DNA from: Microbulbifer okhotskensis
GTDB lineage: Bacteria > Pseudomonadota > Gammaproteobacteria > Pseudomonadales > Cellvibrionaceae
Reading direction: 5' to 3'
Assembly (NCBI RefSeq): GCF_023895975.1
Contig: NZ_JALBWM010000032.1
Location: 1 to 41,975, forward strand
DNA length: 41,975 bases
Shown here piece after piece: positions 9,788 to 22,784 of the stretch. Each line of letters opens with the position of its first letter. Within the stretch, counting starts at the first letter, position 1. The notes beneath the pieces were generated by a model, which saw nothing but the letters and a program-made list of their open reading frames with translations, ran no database searches and was not told the DNA's origin. A program made the position numbers and the translations under genes.

Positions 9788-9958
9788 ATGCCGGGCATAA
9801 TCCAAGTTGATTCACCGCTGGTTCAGGTTGACGCTATACAATGCACGGGTCTGCCTGTCTCCAATGTATTTGCTGAACTCGGCTGGAATATCAAGTTCAA
9901 TATTGAAGGTATAAAAGTAAAAAGGTGCCAACAAGGTGCCGTGAGGAGTATCAGATGA
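9788..9958 (+). CDS. Small ORF overlapping the ynbE start (hypothetical)
   Basis: An ATG at 9788 opens a 56-residue frame (MPGIIQVDSPLVQVDAIQ...) ending at a TGA that overlaps the ynbE ATG as ATGA, a layout typical of translational coupling. It fills most of the 190-base gap between ydbH and ynbE. The middle part (LGWNIKFNIEGIKVKRC) is faintly similar in pattern to beta-repeat segments of AsmA-like proteins such as the ydbH product, so it could be a relic or a genuine small protein. No ribosome-binding site was recognised before its ATG. Function unknown. Confidence 0.35.
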   Translation: MPGIIQVDSPLVQVDAIQCTGLPVSNVFAELGWNIKFNIEGIKVKRCQQGAVRSIR

Positions 9959-10149
9959 AGGCCAGCCAAACGATTTCAATCGGGCTGCTATACGCTATGG
10001 TTGCTATGGGATGTACACCCACAGTAACTGTGCAGGCTCCCAGTGAGCCAATAACTGTGAACCTGAATGTTAAAATCGAACATGAAATCCGAGTCAAAGT
10101 CGATAAAGACCTGGACAGTTTGTTTGACGATAAAGAAGGTATTTTCTGA
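9955..10149 (+). CDS. ynbE: YnbE family lipoprotein
   Basis: A 64-residue lipoprotein starting at the ATG at 9955, directly after a GAGGAG site. An in-frame ATG lies further upstream at 9925, but the MKASQ start gives a proper lipoprotein signal with lipobox VAMGC. The mature part TPTVTVQAPSEPITVNLNVK followed by IEHEIRVKVDKDLDSL closely resembles E. coli YnbE. YnbE is an outer-membrane lipoprotein that partners YdbH to complete the bridge between membranes. It lies between ydbH and ydbL as in E. coli. Confidence 0.92.
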   Translation: MKASQTISIGLLYAMVAMGCTPTVTVQAPSEPITVNLNVKIEHEIRVKVDKDLDSLFDDKEGIF

Positions 10150-10160
10150 GGAGGCAAAGT

Positions 10161-10487
10161 ATGAAGAGAATGATCAAAGCCCTTTGGATGTTGGGCCTGA
10201 CAATCGCGCTGCCAGTCATGGCAATGTCCCTGGATGAAGCCAAAAGTAAGGGCCTCTTGGGTGAAGCCAATAGCGGCTATGTTGCGATAGTAGATTCCAG
10301 CTCACCAGAATTGGAGAAGCTTATCAAGGAAGTCAATAGTAAGCGAAAAGCAGCCTATGCCCGTATCGCTGAACGCAACAACATTGATATTGCGCAGGTT
10401 GCAACACGCGCTGCCGAAAAGCTTGAAGCCCGCCTTGGTCCCGGTGAGTACTACCAAGATAACCTGGGACGCTGGAAGAGAAAGTAG
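10161..10487 (+). CDS. ydbL: YdbL family periplasmic protein (DUF1318)
   Basis: A 108-residue protein with a cleavable signal peptide (MKRMIKALWMLGLTIALPVMA), then the DUF1318 core with MSLDEAKSKGLLGEANSGYV and the C-terminal GPGEYYQDNLGRWKRK. YdbL is periplasmic and is reported to work with YdbH and YnbE, probably as a chaperone-like factor preventing unproductive multimerisation. It starts 11 bases after the ynbE stop behind a GAGGAGG site, so the genes form one operon, which ends at the terminator at 10535-10573. Confidence 0.9.
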   Translation: MKRMIKALWMLGLTIALPVMAMSLDEAKSKGLLGEANSGYVAIVDSSSPELEKLIKEVNSKRKAAYARIAERNNIDIAQVATRAAEKLEARLGPGEYYQDNLGRWKRK

Positions 10488-10534
10488 GCTATCCATCACC
10501 TACATCACTATCCTGCCCCTCAATAAATAGGAAT

Positions 10535-10573
10535 AAAAAAGCCCCACGACCAACATTCGGTTGCGGGGCTTTT
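10535..10573. terminator. Bidirectional rho-independent terminator (ydbL / rpoS)
   Basis: AAAAAAGCCCC at 10535-10545 pairs with GGGGCTTTT at 10565-10573 around a short loop. The A-run on one side and T-run on the other make it functional in both directions, closing the convergent ydbL and rpoS transcripts. Confidence 0.9.
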
Positions 10574-10595
10574 CTTGTAGGCAGCTGGAAAGCCG

Positions 10596-11642
10596 CTATA
10601 GATTACCAAACAGGGATTGTCCGTCGAGCCCCTGCTTCTCCATCACCTCTCTCAGACGCTTTAATGCATCAACCTGGATCTGCCTTACTCGCTCCCGGGT
10701 GAGCCCTATCTCACGACCGACCTCCTCCAGTGTGCTGGCCTCAAATCCACGTAAACCAAAACGTCGCGAAACCACTTCACACTGCTTGTCAGGAAGCTCG
10801 CCCAACCATCGGTTGATACTGTCGAAGAGATCACTATCTTGCAGTAACTCAGCAGGGTCCGATTCCTGCTGATCGGGGATAGTATCCACCAGGGTCTTCT
10901 CGGAAGATGGACCTATTGGCGTATCCACCGACGTTACACGCTCATTGAGCCCAAGCATCCGCTCAACATCTTCAACCGGTTTTTCTAATAGAGTGGCAAT
11001 TTCTTCCGCAGACGGCTCGTGATCTAGCTTCTGCGCCAGCTCACGGGATGCCCGCAGATACACATTCAATTCTTTAACCACGTGAATTGGAAGGCGAATC
11101 GTGCGAGTCTGATTCATAATGGCTCGCTCTATCGTCTGCCGTATCCACCAGGTAGCGTAAGTGGAAAAGCGAAAACCGCGTTCTGGGTCGAACTTCTCCA
11201 CGGCTCGAATAAGACCCAAATTTCCCTCTTCAATCAGATCAAGAAGTGCCAAACCGCGACTGACGTAACGACGGGCAATCTTCACCACGAGACGCAGGTT
11301 ACTCTCGATCATCCGCTTTCTCGCCGCGGCATCTCCGCGCAAAGCCTTGCGCGCGTAATACACCTCTTCTTCCGCGGTCAAAAGGGGAGAAAATCCAATT
11401 TCATTGAGATAGAGCTGAGTAGCGTCAAGATTTTTCTGCAGATGGCCATCGCCATCTAATCTAGAAACCCTACTTTTCTCTGACGGGGAAGGTGAGGATC
11501 TCGTTTTAGCCGCAGGTTTCCGCGGGCGGCTAGTACTTGTTCCAGTAGAACTTAATTTCTGCTTACCATTTTCAACATCTAACTCAGGAGGAAAGTCTTC
11601 TGCCTGGCCAGTTACTGACTGGTCTTGCCGCTGTGCTTCCAT
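10596..11642 (-). CDS. rpoS: RNA polymerase sigma factor RpoS
   Basis: Stationary-phase/general stress sigma factor. With the ATG at 11642 (MEAQRQDQS), eight bases after AAGGAG, it has 348 residues; the frame is open to 11726 but that extension is unlikely. The first ~70 residues are a poorly conserved Ser/Lys-rich tail. Region 1.2 begins at [16 protein letters not shown], region 2 holds the -10 recognition helix in [15 protein letters not shown], and region 4 ends in [18 protein letters not shown]. It follows nlpD, the standard gammaproteobacterial arrangement in which an rpoS promoter often lies within nlpD; a gap of about 200 bases separates them. Confidence 0.96.
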   Translation of the reverse strand: MEAQRQDQSVTGQAEDFPPELDVENGKQKLSSTGTSTSRPRKPAAKTRSSPSPSEKSRVSRLDGDGHLQKNLDATQLYLNEIGFSPLLTAEEEVYYARKALRGDAAARKRMIESNLRLVVKIARRYVSRGLALLDLIEEGNLGLIRAVEKFDPERGFRFSTYATWWIRQTIERAIMNQTRTIRLPIHVVKELNVYLRASRELAQKLDHEPSAEEIATLLEKPVEDVERMLGLNERVTSVDTPIGPSSEKTLVDTIPDQQESDPAELLQDSDLFDSINRWLGELPDKQCEVVSRRFGLRGFEASTLEEVGREIGLTRERVRQIQVDALKRLREVMEKQGLDGQSLFGNL

Positions 11643-11841
11643 TTCCCCTGCTCCTTGTACTTTGCCAATTTCAGCCGCACAACACGACCCGGCACTAACA
11701 CCACAACTGTTAGCTACCGCGCACATGTGGCGACAGCCACTGAATCGGCTGACCCTGGGATGGTCACGAAACAGTGACTACCTCAAGTGGTACTAGTTAA
11801 AAGTCCATTTTTATCTGCACAGCTTAACTGCGGTCACGAAC

Positions 11842-12684
11842 TTACGGCAAGTAAGCAAGAGGGTCCACTGGCTGACCGTTTTTGCGAATCTCAAAGTGGA
11901 GCTTGTTGCGGTCGGTACCACTCGAACCCAATTCCGCTATCCTTTGCCCCACTTTTACCCTGCTGCCCTCTTTCACGAGCAACCGGTGATTGTGCGCGTA
12001 AGCACTGAGGTAAACCTCATTGTGCTTGACGATCAGTAGCTTTCCATAACCTCTCAAAGCGTTTCCTGCGTAGATCACGGTGCCATCAGCCGCTGCCAGT
12101 ACAGACTCTCCCTTTTCTCCCGCGATATCAACTCCCTTACGCAATGGGTCTCCAGAGCGGAAGCGACTAATCACTTTCCCCTTGGCGGGCCAGTGCCAGC
12201 GGACCGATCCAGTCCGAGTTGGTACGGATGTTTGGCGCTTTACCGTCTGTGTTAAAGATTTTTTAGCACTGGCACTAGCTATCTTTTTTGGTTTTGCTGT
12301 TACTGCTGGCGTATTTTGTTTCTTTTTATTGTTGATAGTTGGCCCGGATCGAGCCGAACCTGTGAGTTTGATTCTTTGTCCTGGGTAGATGTAATAGGGC
12401 GAGGGAATACCATTAGTTCGTGCCAGCTGGCGGAAATCCTTGCCATAACGCCAAGCTATAGAATAGAGGGTGTCGCCTTTGCTAACCGTATGGTGAGTAA
12501 TCTTAATACTGGGTGGTTGTCGCAAAGCGCTTGAAGGGGCTTTGTGGTTGGAGCAGGAAGAAACAGCCTGCAATAAAAGCAACAAGCCTAATATTTTGAA
12601 CACTCCCTGCAAACAACAAGCAGCATTAGGGAGCTTTATCCGCCACCAGCGGCTCTTAATAAGTTGCAAAAGATGACATTCCAT
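11842..12684 (-). CDS. nlpD: NlpD murein hydrolase activator lipoprotein
   Basis: A 280-residue lipoprotein with a hydrophobic signal and lipobox ending at Cys 44 (QAVSSC), a LysM peptidoglycan-binding domain at about 62-108 (HTVSKGDTLYSIAWRYG) and a C-terminal LytM/M23 domain at about 170-280. The first zinc motif of active M23 enzymes (HxGxD) is here KGVDI, lacking the His, so the domain is probably non-catalytic. This fits NlpD, which activates the amidase AmiC during daughter-cell separation at the outer membrane. A basic linker of about 50 residues joins the domains. It lies upstream of rpoS. The signal is preceded by an unusually long cytoplasmic stretch (about 28 residues), so a later start is possible. 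Confidence 0.92.
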   Translation of the reverse strand: MECHLLQLIKSRWWRIKLPNAACCLQGVFKILGLLLLLQAVSSCSNHKAPSSALRQPPSIKITHHTVSKGDTLYSIAWRYGKDFRQLARTNGIPSPYYIYPGQRIKLTGSARSGPTINNKKKQNTPAVTAKPKKIASASAKKSLTQTVKRQTSVPTRTGSVRWHWPAKGKVISRFRSGDPLRKGVDIAGEKGESVLAAADGTVIYAGNALRGYGKLLIVKHNEVYLSAYAHNHRLLVKEGSRVKVGQRIAELGSSGTDRNKLHFEIRKNGQPVDPLAYLP

Positions 12685-12797
12685 TATTCTCTTTTTACAT
12701 CAGACCACGGCATTTATGGAAAAAGTGTCTAAGGAAAAGCTCCAAAAATCATTAGAAAAGCTTGATAAAAAGCTGCCATACCGAGATTTTCCAGATC

Positions 12798-13760
12798 TTA
12801 TTGCGGCGTGGCGCAAGACTTTTCTCTACGAGCCCCCCCAAAGAGGTCTACAGCAAGCACCAACAGAATCGCTGCTACAGCTGCAGCGATAGCTCCTCCC
12901 AAATGGGCACTATCACCTGTTTTCTCTGCAAAAGATAATGGAGAGGTGTTGGATAGTAGAGGAGCCAATTTACTAACGGTATCAATTTCTCCTGAAATTG
13001 GCAGTTTCCAGGGCCAAATTATTTTCAAGCTGCCCACTAATACTCCAGCAAGAAATGCCAAAGTCCCACCCATATATTTACGCATCAACCAAGAAAGCAA
13101 CCTGCTGAAGAGCATCAATCCAATGGCGGCCCCCGCTGCAAAGCAAAGTAAGTTCGTTACCTGCAAATTGTGAACTGCGCTTAAAACTTTAGGGTAAATA
13201 CCAATGAGTAGTAGCAAGAATGCACCGGAAATACCCGGCAGGGCCATAGCGCATATAGCAAGAACTCCAGAGAGAAATAAAGTGAGAGGCGTTGCCGGCA
13301 TGTCCGCTGGCCGCAATTCACTGACAGTAATAGCCAGGGCAACACCCAGCACCATAAATATCAGTAAGAATGGAGACCGCTGGGGGATACTCCTCACAAT
13401 TGGGACAACCGAAGCCAGCACCAAGCCAAAAAAGAAAGACCAGACAATAATCGGAAAATCTTGAAGTAAGCCACTAATAAGGTGGGCGAGACTGAAAACG
13501 CTGATTAGCACACCCAGGAAAAGTGATAACAGGAAATTCCCATTGATATAATGCCAAGCCGATAAGAGTCCCTCTTTCCGCAAGAGAGTGACACAGTGAG
13601 GGCCAATTCGACTTAAGGATTCCAACAACTCCTGATAGATACCCGTGATAAAGGCGATAGTTCCTCCAGAAACGCCAGGCACCACATCTGCTGCCCCCAT
13701 GGCCATCCCTCGAAGTACCACTCCCGGGTAGCGACTTTTCAAAACCTCAGTAAATTTCAT
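12798..13760 (-). CDS. DUF368 family polyprenyl-phosphate transporter (PopT-like)
   Basis: A 320-residue polytopic inner-membrane protein. Two internally related motifs are visible, VVPGVSGGTIAFITGIYQ near residue 26 and ALPGISGAFLLLLIGIYP near residue 172, matching the repeated PG.SG feature of DUF368. DUF368 proteins (PopT) have been shown in other bacteria to recycle undecaprenyl phosphate across the cytoplasmic membrane for peptidoglycan and other envelope polymers; function here is inferred from family. Its ATG overlaps the pcm stop (ATGA), indicating co-translation. Its position between pcm and nlpD is not the usual E. coli or Pseudomonas arrangement. Confidence 0.88.
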   Translation of the reverse strand: MKFTEVLKSRYPGVVLRGMAMGAADVVPGVSGGTIAFITGIYQELLESLSRIGPHCVTLLRKEGLLSAWHYINGNFLLSLFLGVLISVFSLAHLISGLLQDFPIIVWSFFFGLVLASVVPIVRSIPQRSPFLLIFMVLGVALAITVSELRPADMPATPLTLFLSGVLAICAMALPGISGAFLLLLIGIYPKVLSAVHNLQVTNLLCFAAGAAIGLMLFSRLLSWLMRKYMGGTLAFLAGVLVGSLKIIWPWKLPISGEIDTVSKLAPLLSNTSPLSFAEKTGDSAHLGGAIAAAVAAILLVLAVDLFGGARREKSCATPQ

Positions 13761-14398
13761 CGAACAACACCACTGAGCAAAGGTACAAAACGTACTGCTT
13801 CCAGCTTTTCCACATCAAACTGATCGCCATCCTGACGGCGGGTTACCATCGTCAAATATTGCTGCTCAGCACCTACCGGTATGACTAAAACTCCATTGGG
13901 CGCCAACTGCTGCTTCAATTCATCAGGGATCATTGCGGGCGCAGCCGCCGCCAAGATTGCATCGTAGGGGCCCTCTTCCTGCCAGCCGAAGCCCCCATTA
14001 CTAAGTTTGAACGCAATATTGTGATGCCCTAGCTCCCCCAAGCGGTGACGAGCTGTCTCTAATAGCGGTTTGACACGCTCAACGGAATAAAGTTGTTTAA
14101 CCAGACGAGCAAGTATTGCTGTTTGATAACCAGATCCGGTACCGACTTCCAAAACTCGCTGCAGAGACTTAGCTCGGCTTAGCAAGAGCTCTGTCATACG
14201 AGCAACAATATAAGGCTGGGAGATAGTCTGACCGAAGCCAATCGGTAAGGCAGTATCTTCATAGGCGCGAATCGCCAGAGCTTCATCCAAAAACAGGTGT
14301 CGTGGCGTAGACACCATTACATCCAGTACTTCCTCATTGGCAATCCCCTCCTCCCGCAAACGCTGAATCAAACGATTGCGGGTTCGCTGGGAGGTCAT
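13757..14398 (-). CDS. pcm: Protein-L-isoaspartate O-methyltransferase
   Basis: Repairs isoaspartyl residues in damaged proteins by SAM-dependent methylation. From the ATG at 14398 (MTSQRTRNRLIQRL), eight bases after AAGG, it has 213 residues, close to Pseudomonas Pcm, which starts the same way. The frame can also start at 14428, adding ten residues. The SAM-binding motif is VLEVGTGSGYQTAILARL; the family segment YEDTALPIGFGQTISQP precedes it. The truD gene lies just upstream, with no surE between them. Confidence 0.95.
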   Translation of the reverse strand: MTSQRTRNRLIQRLREEGIANEEVLDVMVSTPRHLFLDEALAIRAYEDTALPIGFGQTISQPYIVARMTELLLSRAKSLQRVLEVGTGSGYQTAILARLVKQLYSVERVKPLLETARHRLGELGHHNIAFKLSNGGFGWQEEGPYDAILAAAAPAMIPDELKQQLAPNGVLVIPVGAEQQYLTMVTRRQDGDQFDVEKLEAVRFVPLLSGVVR

Positions 14399-14481
14399 TC
14401 CCAGGCCTTCTTGTCTCAAGCGATCCATATTCTCATTTAGTCCATCGTTTGTAGAACTGCGCTAGCCACCCACCACAAATT

Positions 14482-15444
14482 TTATGTGCGTTGCCTCACA
14501 TTGACCAGCTGAGCTATCTCCCGTAGCAAAGCCGTCGCAAAGGTACCCGGGGGCAAGGCAAATTCAAGCAATAGGTGATCACCTTCCCATTGATACTGAA
14601 AAGCCTCCGGACTTAAAACCAATGACCGGCGCTCCTGTTTGAGCCCACAATGCTCCAACCAATTGCACCACGAGTGCCAAGAGGAAAGTACTTGCTGCTC
14701 CAGTTCTCCAAGAGCTAAGGTAGACAATCCCCTGCCCCGCCCCCACAGTGGACCGCTAGGTTGGCCTTCAGGCTCTCCGTCAACGACACTCCGCCAGCTG
14801 CTCAAATTAACTCTTTCAGCTAAAACCTGATTAAACAGCCAACTTCGCGCTGCAGACATCGCAAACACTTTCTCACTTTTACGGCAGCGACCATCCTCCT
14901 CTGCCAAGCTTCGAACCAAGCTCAGGTTATTGCCATCGATACCAAAACGCTGTTCACCAAAATAATTGGGCACACCTTCTGGTATGCGCTTTAATACTTC
15001 CTCGGCCTGATCTCGATCTCCCTCTACATTGCGCAGGCGGATTTTGAAACGGTTGCCCATATGTTCGCCGCGACGCAACTTACGTGGCCCATGGAAGGCC
15101 TGCAGTACAGTAACTTCACCGCTATTCAGAGCCGACCAGTCCGCCGCCGGCTTCTGTCCCAACCAGACACTGAACCACTGTGTGGTGACTGCATGGCGAT
15201 CTTTCAAACCATAAAAACTCACATCCCGACTCTGGACGCCAGCCAGTTTTGCAAGTTCCTTGGCGACCCAGGCCGTGTTTGCTCCGCGTTTTTTAACCAA
15301 CAGATAGGCATGTTCGCCATTACTGTCTGCTGTGGGGGCTGCCAGTTCATCCACCAGGAAATCTTCTGGCTCAGTACGAAAATCACCGGAAATAACCGCA
15401 CCACCAAGTGATCGGGGCCAATCCAGATTCCAAACTTCAGACAT
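14482..15444 (-). CDS. truD: tRNA pseudouridine(13) synthase TruD
   Basis: Makes pseudouridine at position 13 of tRNA(Glu). The 320-residue protein has the TruD signature [17 protein letters not shown] with the catalytic Asp in GLKDRHA, plus [12 protein letters not shown] near the N-terminus and the conserved NYFGEQRFG segment. Length is slightly below E. coli TruD (349). The start overlaps the end of ispF by eight bases, so the two are translationally linked, as commonly seen. Confidence 0.95.
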   Translation of the reverse strand: MSEVWNLDWPRSLGGAVISGDFRTEPEDFLVDELAAPTADSNGEHAYLLVKKRGANTAWVAKELAKLAGVQSRDVSFYGLKDRHAVTTQWFSVWLGQKPAADWSALNSGEVTVLQAFHGPRKLRRGEHMGNRFKIRLRNVEGDRDQAEEVLKRIPEGVPNYFGEQRFGIDGNNLSLVRSLAEEDGRCRKSEKVFAMSAARSWLFNQVLAERVNLSSWRSVVDGEPEGQPSGPLWGRGRGLSTLALGELEQQVLSSWHSWCNWLEHCGLKQERRSLVLSPEAFQYQWEGDHLLLEFALPPGTFATALLREIAQLVNVRQRT

Positions 15445-15922
15445 TATTCTGCTCTAGTAAAACAATTGCTTGGGCAGCGATACCTTCACCGCGACCCGTA
15501 AAACCAAGCTTTTCCGTGGTAGTAGCTTTCACACTGATAACTGCTTGGTCAACATGACAATCAGCGGCAATATTCGTCCGCATAGTATCGATATGTGGCG
15601 CCATTTTGGGTGCTTGGGCGATTAAAGTCATATCCGCATTCACCAGGCGGTAACCGTTAGTGTTTATCAATGTAATAACCTGCCGAAGTAAATTCCTGCT
15701 ATCGGCTCCAGCATAACGCTGGTCGTTGTCAGGGAAATGCTGACCAATGTCTCCCAGCGCCAGCGCACCCAACAGGGCGTCGGCGAGCGCATGGAGTAAA
15801 ACATCGCCATCAGAGTGAGCGACTAAACCGCGTCCGAAAGGAATATTTACTCCGCCGAGCACAACGTGATCACCAGAGCCAAATGCATGTACATCAAAGC
15901 CCTGACCTACTCGAAAACTCAC
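15437..15922 (-). CDS. ispF: 2-C-methyl-D-erythritol 2,4-cyclodiphosphate synthase
   Basis: Fifth step of the MEP isoprenoid pathway. The 161-residue protein starts with GTG and has zinc ligands in GFDVHAF (Asp 10, His 12) and the conserved [19 protein letters not shown] and [11 protein letters not shown] segments. [17 protein letters not shown] near the C-terminus is also typical. Its GTG overlaps the ispD stop by one base (TAGTG), showing tight coupling with the preceding pathway enzyme. Confidence 0.96.
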   Translation of the reverse strand: MSFRVGQGFDVHAFGSGDHVVLGGVNIPFGRGLVAHSDGDVLLHALADALLGALALGDIGQHFPDNDQRYAGADSRNLLRQVITLINTNGYRLVNADMTLIAQAPKMAPHIDTMRTNIAADCHVDQAVISVKATTTEKLGFTGRGEGIAAQAIVLLEQNNV

Positions 15923-16641
15923 TATCGTTTATCCTCAGTGGGGGAGTAGCGCAAACGTAAAATAGTCTCTGCAATAACGATATCCGCGGGGTGAGTTACT
16001 TTAATGTTATCGCTGTCACCCGTAACCAACTGCAGGGAATGTCCAAATAATTCCAGTGCGCTGGCTTCATCAGTCACAGCAACACCCTGCTCCATGGCCT
16101 TACCGAGACAGGAGTGCAGGGTATTTAAAGGAGCCCGTTGTGGGGTTTGCGCAAGCCAAATATTTTCACGGCTTACAGTTTTTTCCACATAGGTTTCACC
16201 ACCAACTCGATGACTTTGCTTTATCGTGTCACACGCCGGTCGCGCTAAAAGAGCCATTGATGAAACGTTATCACTCAGCAAGGCGTAAATATCACGCTCA
16301 GAGACACAAGGGCGCGCAGCATCATGGACTAAAACCGGTGTATCACCACTCACACGTTGCGCCAGAAAATCCAACGCCGATAGCACGGAATCGGCCCTTT
16401 CAGCGCCACCAATTACCCTGTGGACCAGGGGGTGATTCGCTTCTTTTAGGTGGGAGAAATAAGTATCCTGTTCCGACAGGGAGACAACCACACCCGCCAG
16501 CCCTGACCAACCCAGGATATTCCTTAATGTCAGAGACAGCAGCGGTCGGCCAAGTAAAGGCAGATACTGTTTGGGGCGATCAGCCCCCATACGCCTGCCA
16601 ATTCCAGCAGCAGGTACAATGACCCAATAATCCTTAATCAC
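15922..16641 (-). CDS. ispD: 2-C-methyl-D-erythritol 4-phosphate cytidylyltransferase
   Basis: Third step of the MEP pathway, transferring CMP to MEP. I chose a GTG start at 16641 (reading [19 protein letters not shown]), seven bases after GAGG, giving 239 residues; the open frame reaches 16707 but would run deep into ftsB. The nucleotide-binding signature [10 protein letters not shown]...PKQY and the motif [11 protein letters not shown] are intact. The start overlaps the ftsB stop by eight bases, and ispF follows with a one-base overlap. Confidence 0.95.
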   Translation of the reverse strand: MIKDYWVIVPAAGIGRRMGADRPKQYLPLLGRPLLSLTLRNILGWSGLAGVVVSLSEQDTYFSHLKEANHPLVHRVIGGAERADSVLSALDFLAQRVSGDTPVLVHDAARPCVSERDIYALLSDNVSSMALLARPACDTIKQSHRVGGETYVEKTVSRENIWLAQTPQRAPLNTLHSCLGKAMEQGVAVTDEASALELFGHSLQLVTGDSDNIKVTHPADIVIAETILRLRYSPTEDKR

Positions 16642-16924
16642 TTTCAGCCTCTTCCGTATCCAGGAAGATAAACAGTGTTTCCCCTTCCTTGATGAGTCCC
16701 AGATCATAACGGGCCTTGGCCTCTACACCATCAGAACCCACCTTCAAACTGCGCACTTCCCTGAACAACTGGCGATTCTCCCGCTCCAGCGCGGTATTTT
16801 TTTCCTGCTGTTGGGTTAATTGCCGCTTTAGACGGGTAACTTCGGCGAGACTTCCATCACCCACCCAAAATCGATACTGGGTAGCGAGAAGCATAATGGT
16901 GAGTATTGCCAGCAGCCATTTCAT
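16634..16924 (-). CDS. ftsB: Cell division protein FtsB
   Basis: A 96-residue bitopic protein of the divisome FtsQLB complex. It has a short cytoplasmic start, one membrane segment (LLAILTIMLLATQYRFWVG) and a periplasmic leucine-zipper-like coiled coil (about residues 28-62), then KARYDLGLIKEGETLF, a well-conserved FtsB segment. It lies between eno and ispD, the classical gammaproteobacterial order, and overlaps ispD by eight bases. Confidence 0.95.
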   Translation of the reverse strand: MKWLLAILTIMLLATQYRFWVGDGSLAEVTRLKRQLTQQQEKNTALERENRQLFREVRSLKVGSDGVEAKARYDLGLIKEGETLFIFLDTEEAESD

Positions 16925-17018
16925 ACGAGATTACGATATTTCGCTTGTTCGTATTATCCGTGCCGCATAGAGGGATTGATCCCCCCATGCAGCATCGGTG
17001 CGCTTTTCTGTCAGACGG

Positions 17019-18305
<1,287 letters not shown>

Positions 18306-18503
18306 TTACAATGGGCTCCGTATTGGTACTTACTGAAAGTAGATAATTTGCAAATCAGGAATTACTGACTTTTACGCGATATAACGCAGCACTTGATCTA
18401 AAACCCATATCCACTTGATAGAGTTTATTCTCTTCCTGAAAACACACTGGGAAAAGTGCTGTGCACCTACCTAAATAAGACGCACGCAAAAGTACAGTTT
18501 GTT

Positions 18504-19367
<864 letters not shown>

Positions 19368-19406
19368 TCACCCCCAGCCACTAAGGCCAGGGATGGAATT
19401 TCTATT

Positions 19407-21053
<1,647 letters not shown>

Positions 21054-21167
21054 TCAGTTGAGCGCTCGATGAATGTCGAGCTTACAGGGCTGGCCCGGGG
21101 CGGATAATCCAGCTACTCCCGGTGCCTTTTAGACGGGGCGCCAGGGTAGCAGAAAAGCCCTCCCCAC

Positions 21168-22478
21168 TCAATCGAAAAACCGCCAGCCCGGCGGCGGATC
21201 GGGGGTGGCGCGGTTAGCCTTACAGGAGAAGAGTCCGGCTACGGCCACTAGCTCCCCTTTCAAAAACACCAGCGGAACACGGTCTCGCAGCCAAGGCTCC
21301 AAGCCCCGCTCCTGCAAAAGTTTCTTTAAGGTTTGGGAGCGATCACGATCGGCCGGGTGCGCCCGCTCGCCGCCCCGCCGATAACTCACTTGGTACTCGG
21401 CTGAAGACCAGCCAACCGCCGGCTCGAGCACCCCCCCCGCTGACAGTGAAAGCCTGGAAACGCCATCCCAGCTCACACCTTTCTCCCCATCCGCCGGGAC
21501 CGTTTTCAGTCGTGAGGTGAGATAGAGCCGCCCTTTAAAGCGCCTCACCACCCGCCTGCCCAACTGCACTTCCAGCTGGGCGTCCAGCGCCGCACTGTCC
21601 ACCTGGGAAATTGCCTCTTGCAGCACAGTCGACTCTGGCGCCAGACCGCCCTGCTGGAGAATCCAGTGGCGCAACAGGTTCTTGCGCCGAGTCATGCTCA
21701 GAGCGGAAAAAAGTGAAAGGTCCAGACTTTCACCGAATCGCTCTGCACGTAAACCACAGGACTCGAGGTCAGTGAGCGCCAACTCCCGCAACAATTCTGC
21801 GGACTCCCGAAGATTATCTACCGCCCGGGAAATCCGTTGCCTCACCGACCATTGCACAGAAAGTAGAGGCAGGATACGGCGCCTTAAAAAATTTCGATCC
21901 AGGGACTCATCCGTGTTGCTTTCATCATCAATCCAACTCAACCCATGATCTCTGGCCCAGATTTCCAGGTCAGCCCGACCGACTTTCAGCAAAGGCCGCA
22001 GCAGGGATTTACCCCCGCCTATCGAGCGCCATTCGGCCATTCCCGCAAGCCCCAGGACACCGGCCCCGCGCAATAGTCGCAGTAGAAAAGTCTCCGCCTG
22101 ATCATCACCGTGGTGTCCGAGTAAAATTTGATCACCCGAACTCAGGACCTGATCAAATGCCAGGTAACGAGCAAGGCGGGCCCCCTGCTCCAGCCCCCCG
22201 TCTCGCTTATCAACCACAACCCTCTTCAAGGTAAAGGGCACTTCCAGTTCTTGCGCAAATGCCCGGCAATGATCCACCCAACGATCAGCGCTTTCACTCA
22301 AGCCATGGTGTATATGTAATGCCCGCACGGGAACTCGGCATGTGGCCAGTAAGTGAAGTAAAACCGTGGAATCCAGTCCGCCAGAAAACCCCACCCAGAG
22401 ATTACCTTGGACGGGATGCGCCAAGAGTGCATTCCGCAAAATTTTTGGGAGCCTCTCAGAGACAGGAAGACTTGCCAC
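21168..22478 (-). CDS. tilS: tRNA(Ile)-lysidine synthetase
   Basis: Modifies C34 of the AUA-reading tRNA(Ile) to lysidine, an essential decoding step. The 436-residue protein has the N-type ATP-binding motif SGGLDS at residues 32-37, then HHGLSESADRW, LLGHHGDDQAETFLLRLLRGAG and the C-terminal TilS domains. The start is a GTG at 22478. In Pseudomonas and many relatives tilS directly follows accA; here about 10.5 kb separates them. Confidence 0.95.
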   Translation of the reverse strand: MASLPVSERLPKILRNALLAHPVQGNLWVGFSGGLDSTVLLHLLATCRVPVRALHIHHGLSESADRWVDHCRAFAQELEVPFTLKRVVVDKRDGGLEQGARLARYLAFDQVLSSGDQILLGHHGDDQAETFLLRLLRGAGVLGLAGMAEWRSIGGGKSLLRPLLKVGRADLEIWARDHGLSWIDDESNTDESLDRNFLRRRILPLLSVQWSVRQRISRAVDNLRESAELLRELALTDLESCGLRAERFGESLDLSLFSALSMTRRKNLLRHWILQQGGLAPESTVLQEAISQVDSAALDAQLEVQLGRRVVRRFKGRLYLTSRLKTVPADGEKGVSWDGVSRLSLSAGGVLEPAVGWSSAEYQVSYRRGGERAHPADRDRSQTLKKLLQERGLEPWLRDRVPLVFLKGELVAVAGLFSCKANRATPDPPPGWRFFD

Positions 22479-22784
22479 AGATGAATATACTCAGAAAGAA
22501 AGCTCACCAAAGTATAACCGGAAAGCATAAACGTGACCGAATGAGCTTCGCCACCCTAGCGTTGAGGACCACCATAATTGATTGCCGCCAAGCTCACCGC
22601 TAACCATGGGGGCTGAATTTACCCCATCCACTACCGATTATCTCACTGGGTAAAAATCACTATTTGTTCAAGTCATAGTTACTCCGGTTTCGGAGAAGCA
22701 AAATTAAAATCCCATAGCCATGACAGGCCCAAGGCCCATCACAGCCACGAAAAACCCATCACTTACCAGAAAATTTGGCGACTA
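22479..22784. other. Gap between hydrolase and tilS
   Basis: About 300 bases with no convincing coding frame. It must hold the end of the hydrolase transcript and the tilS promoter if tilS is transcribed separately. No strong terminator was seen. Confidence 0.3.

Noticed and set aside
12717..12890. Plus-strand frame rich in Lys/Glu (MEKVSKEKLQKSLEKLDKK...)
   Set aside because: No ribosome-binding site, and it runs antisense into the end of the DUF368 gene; the coiled-coil-like look is probably due to A-rich composition.
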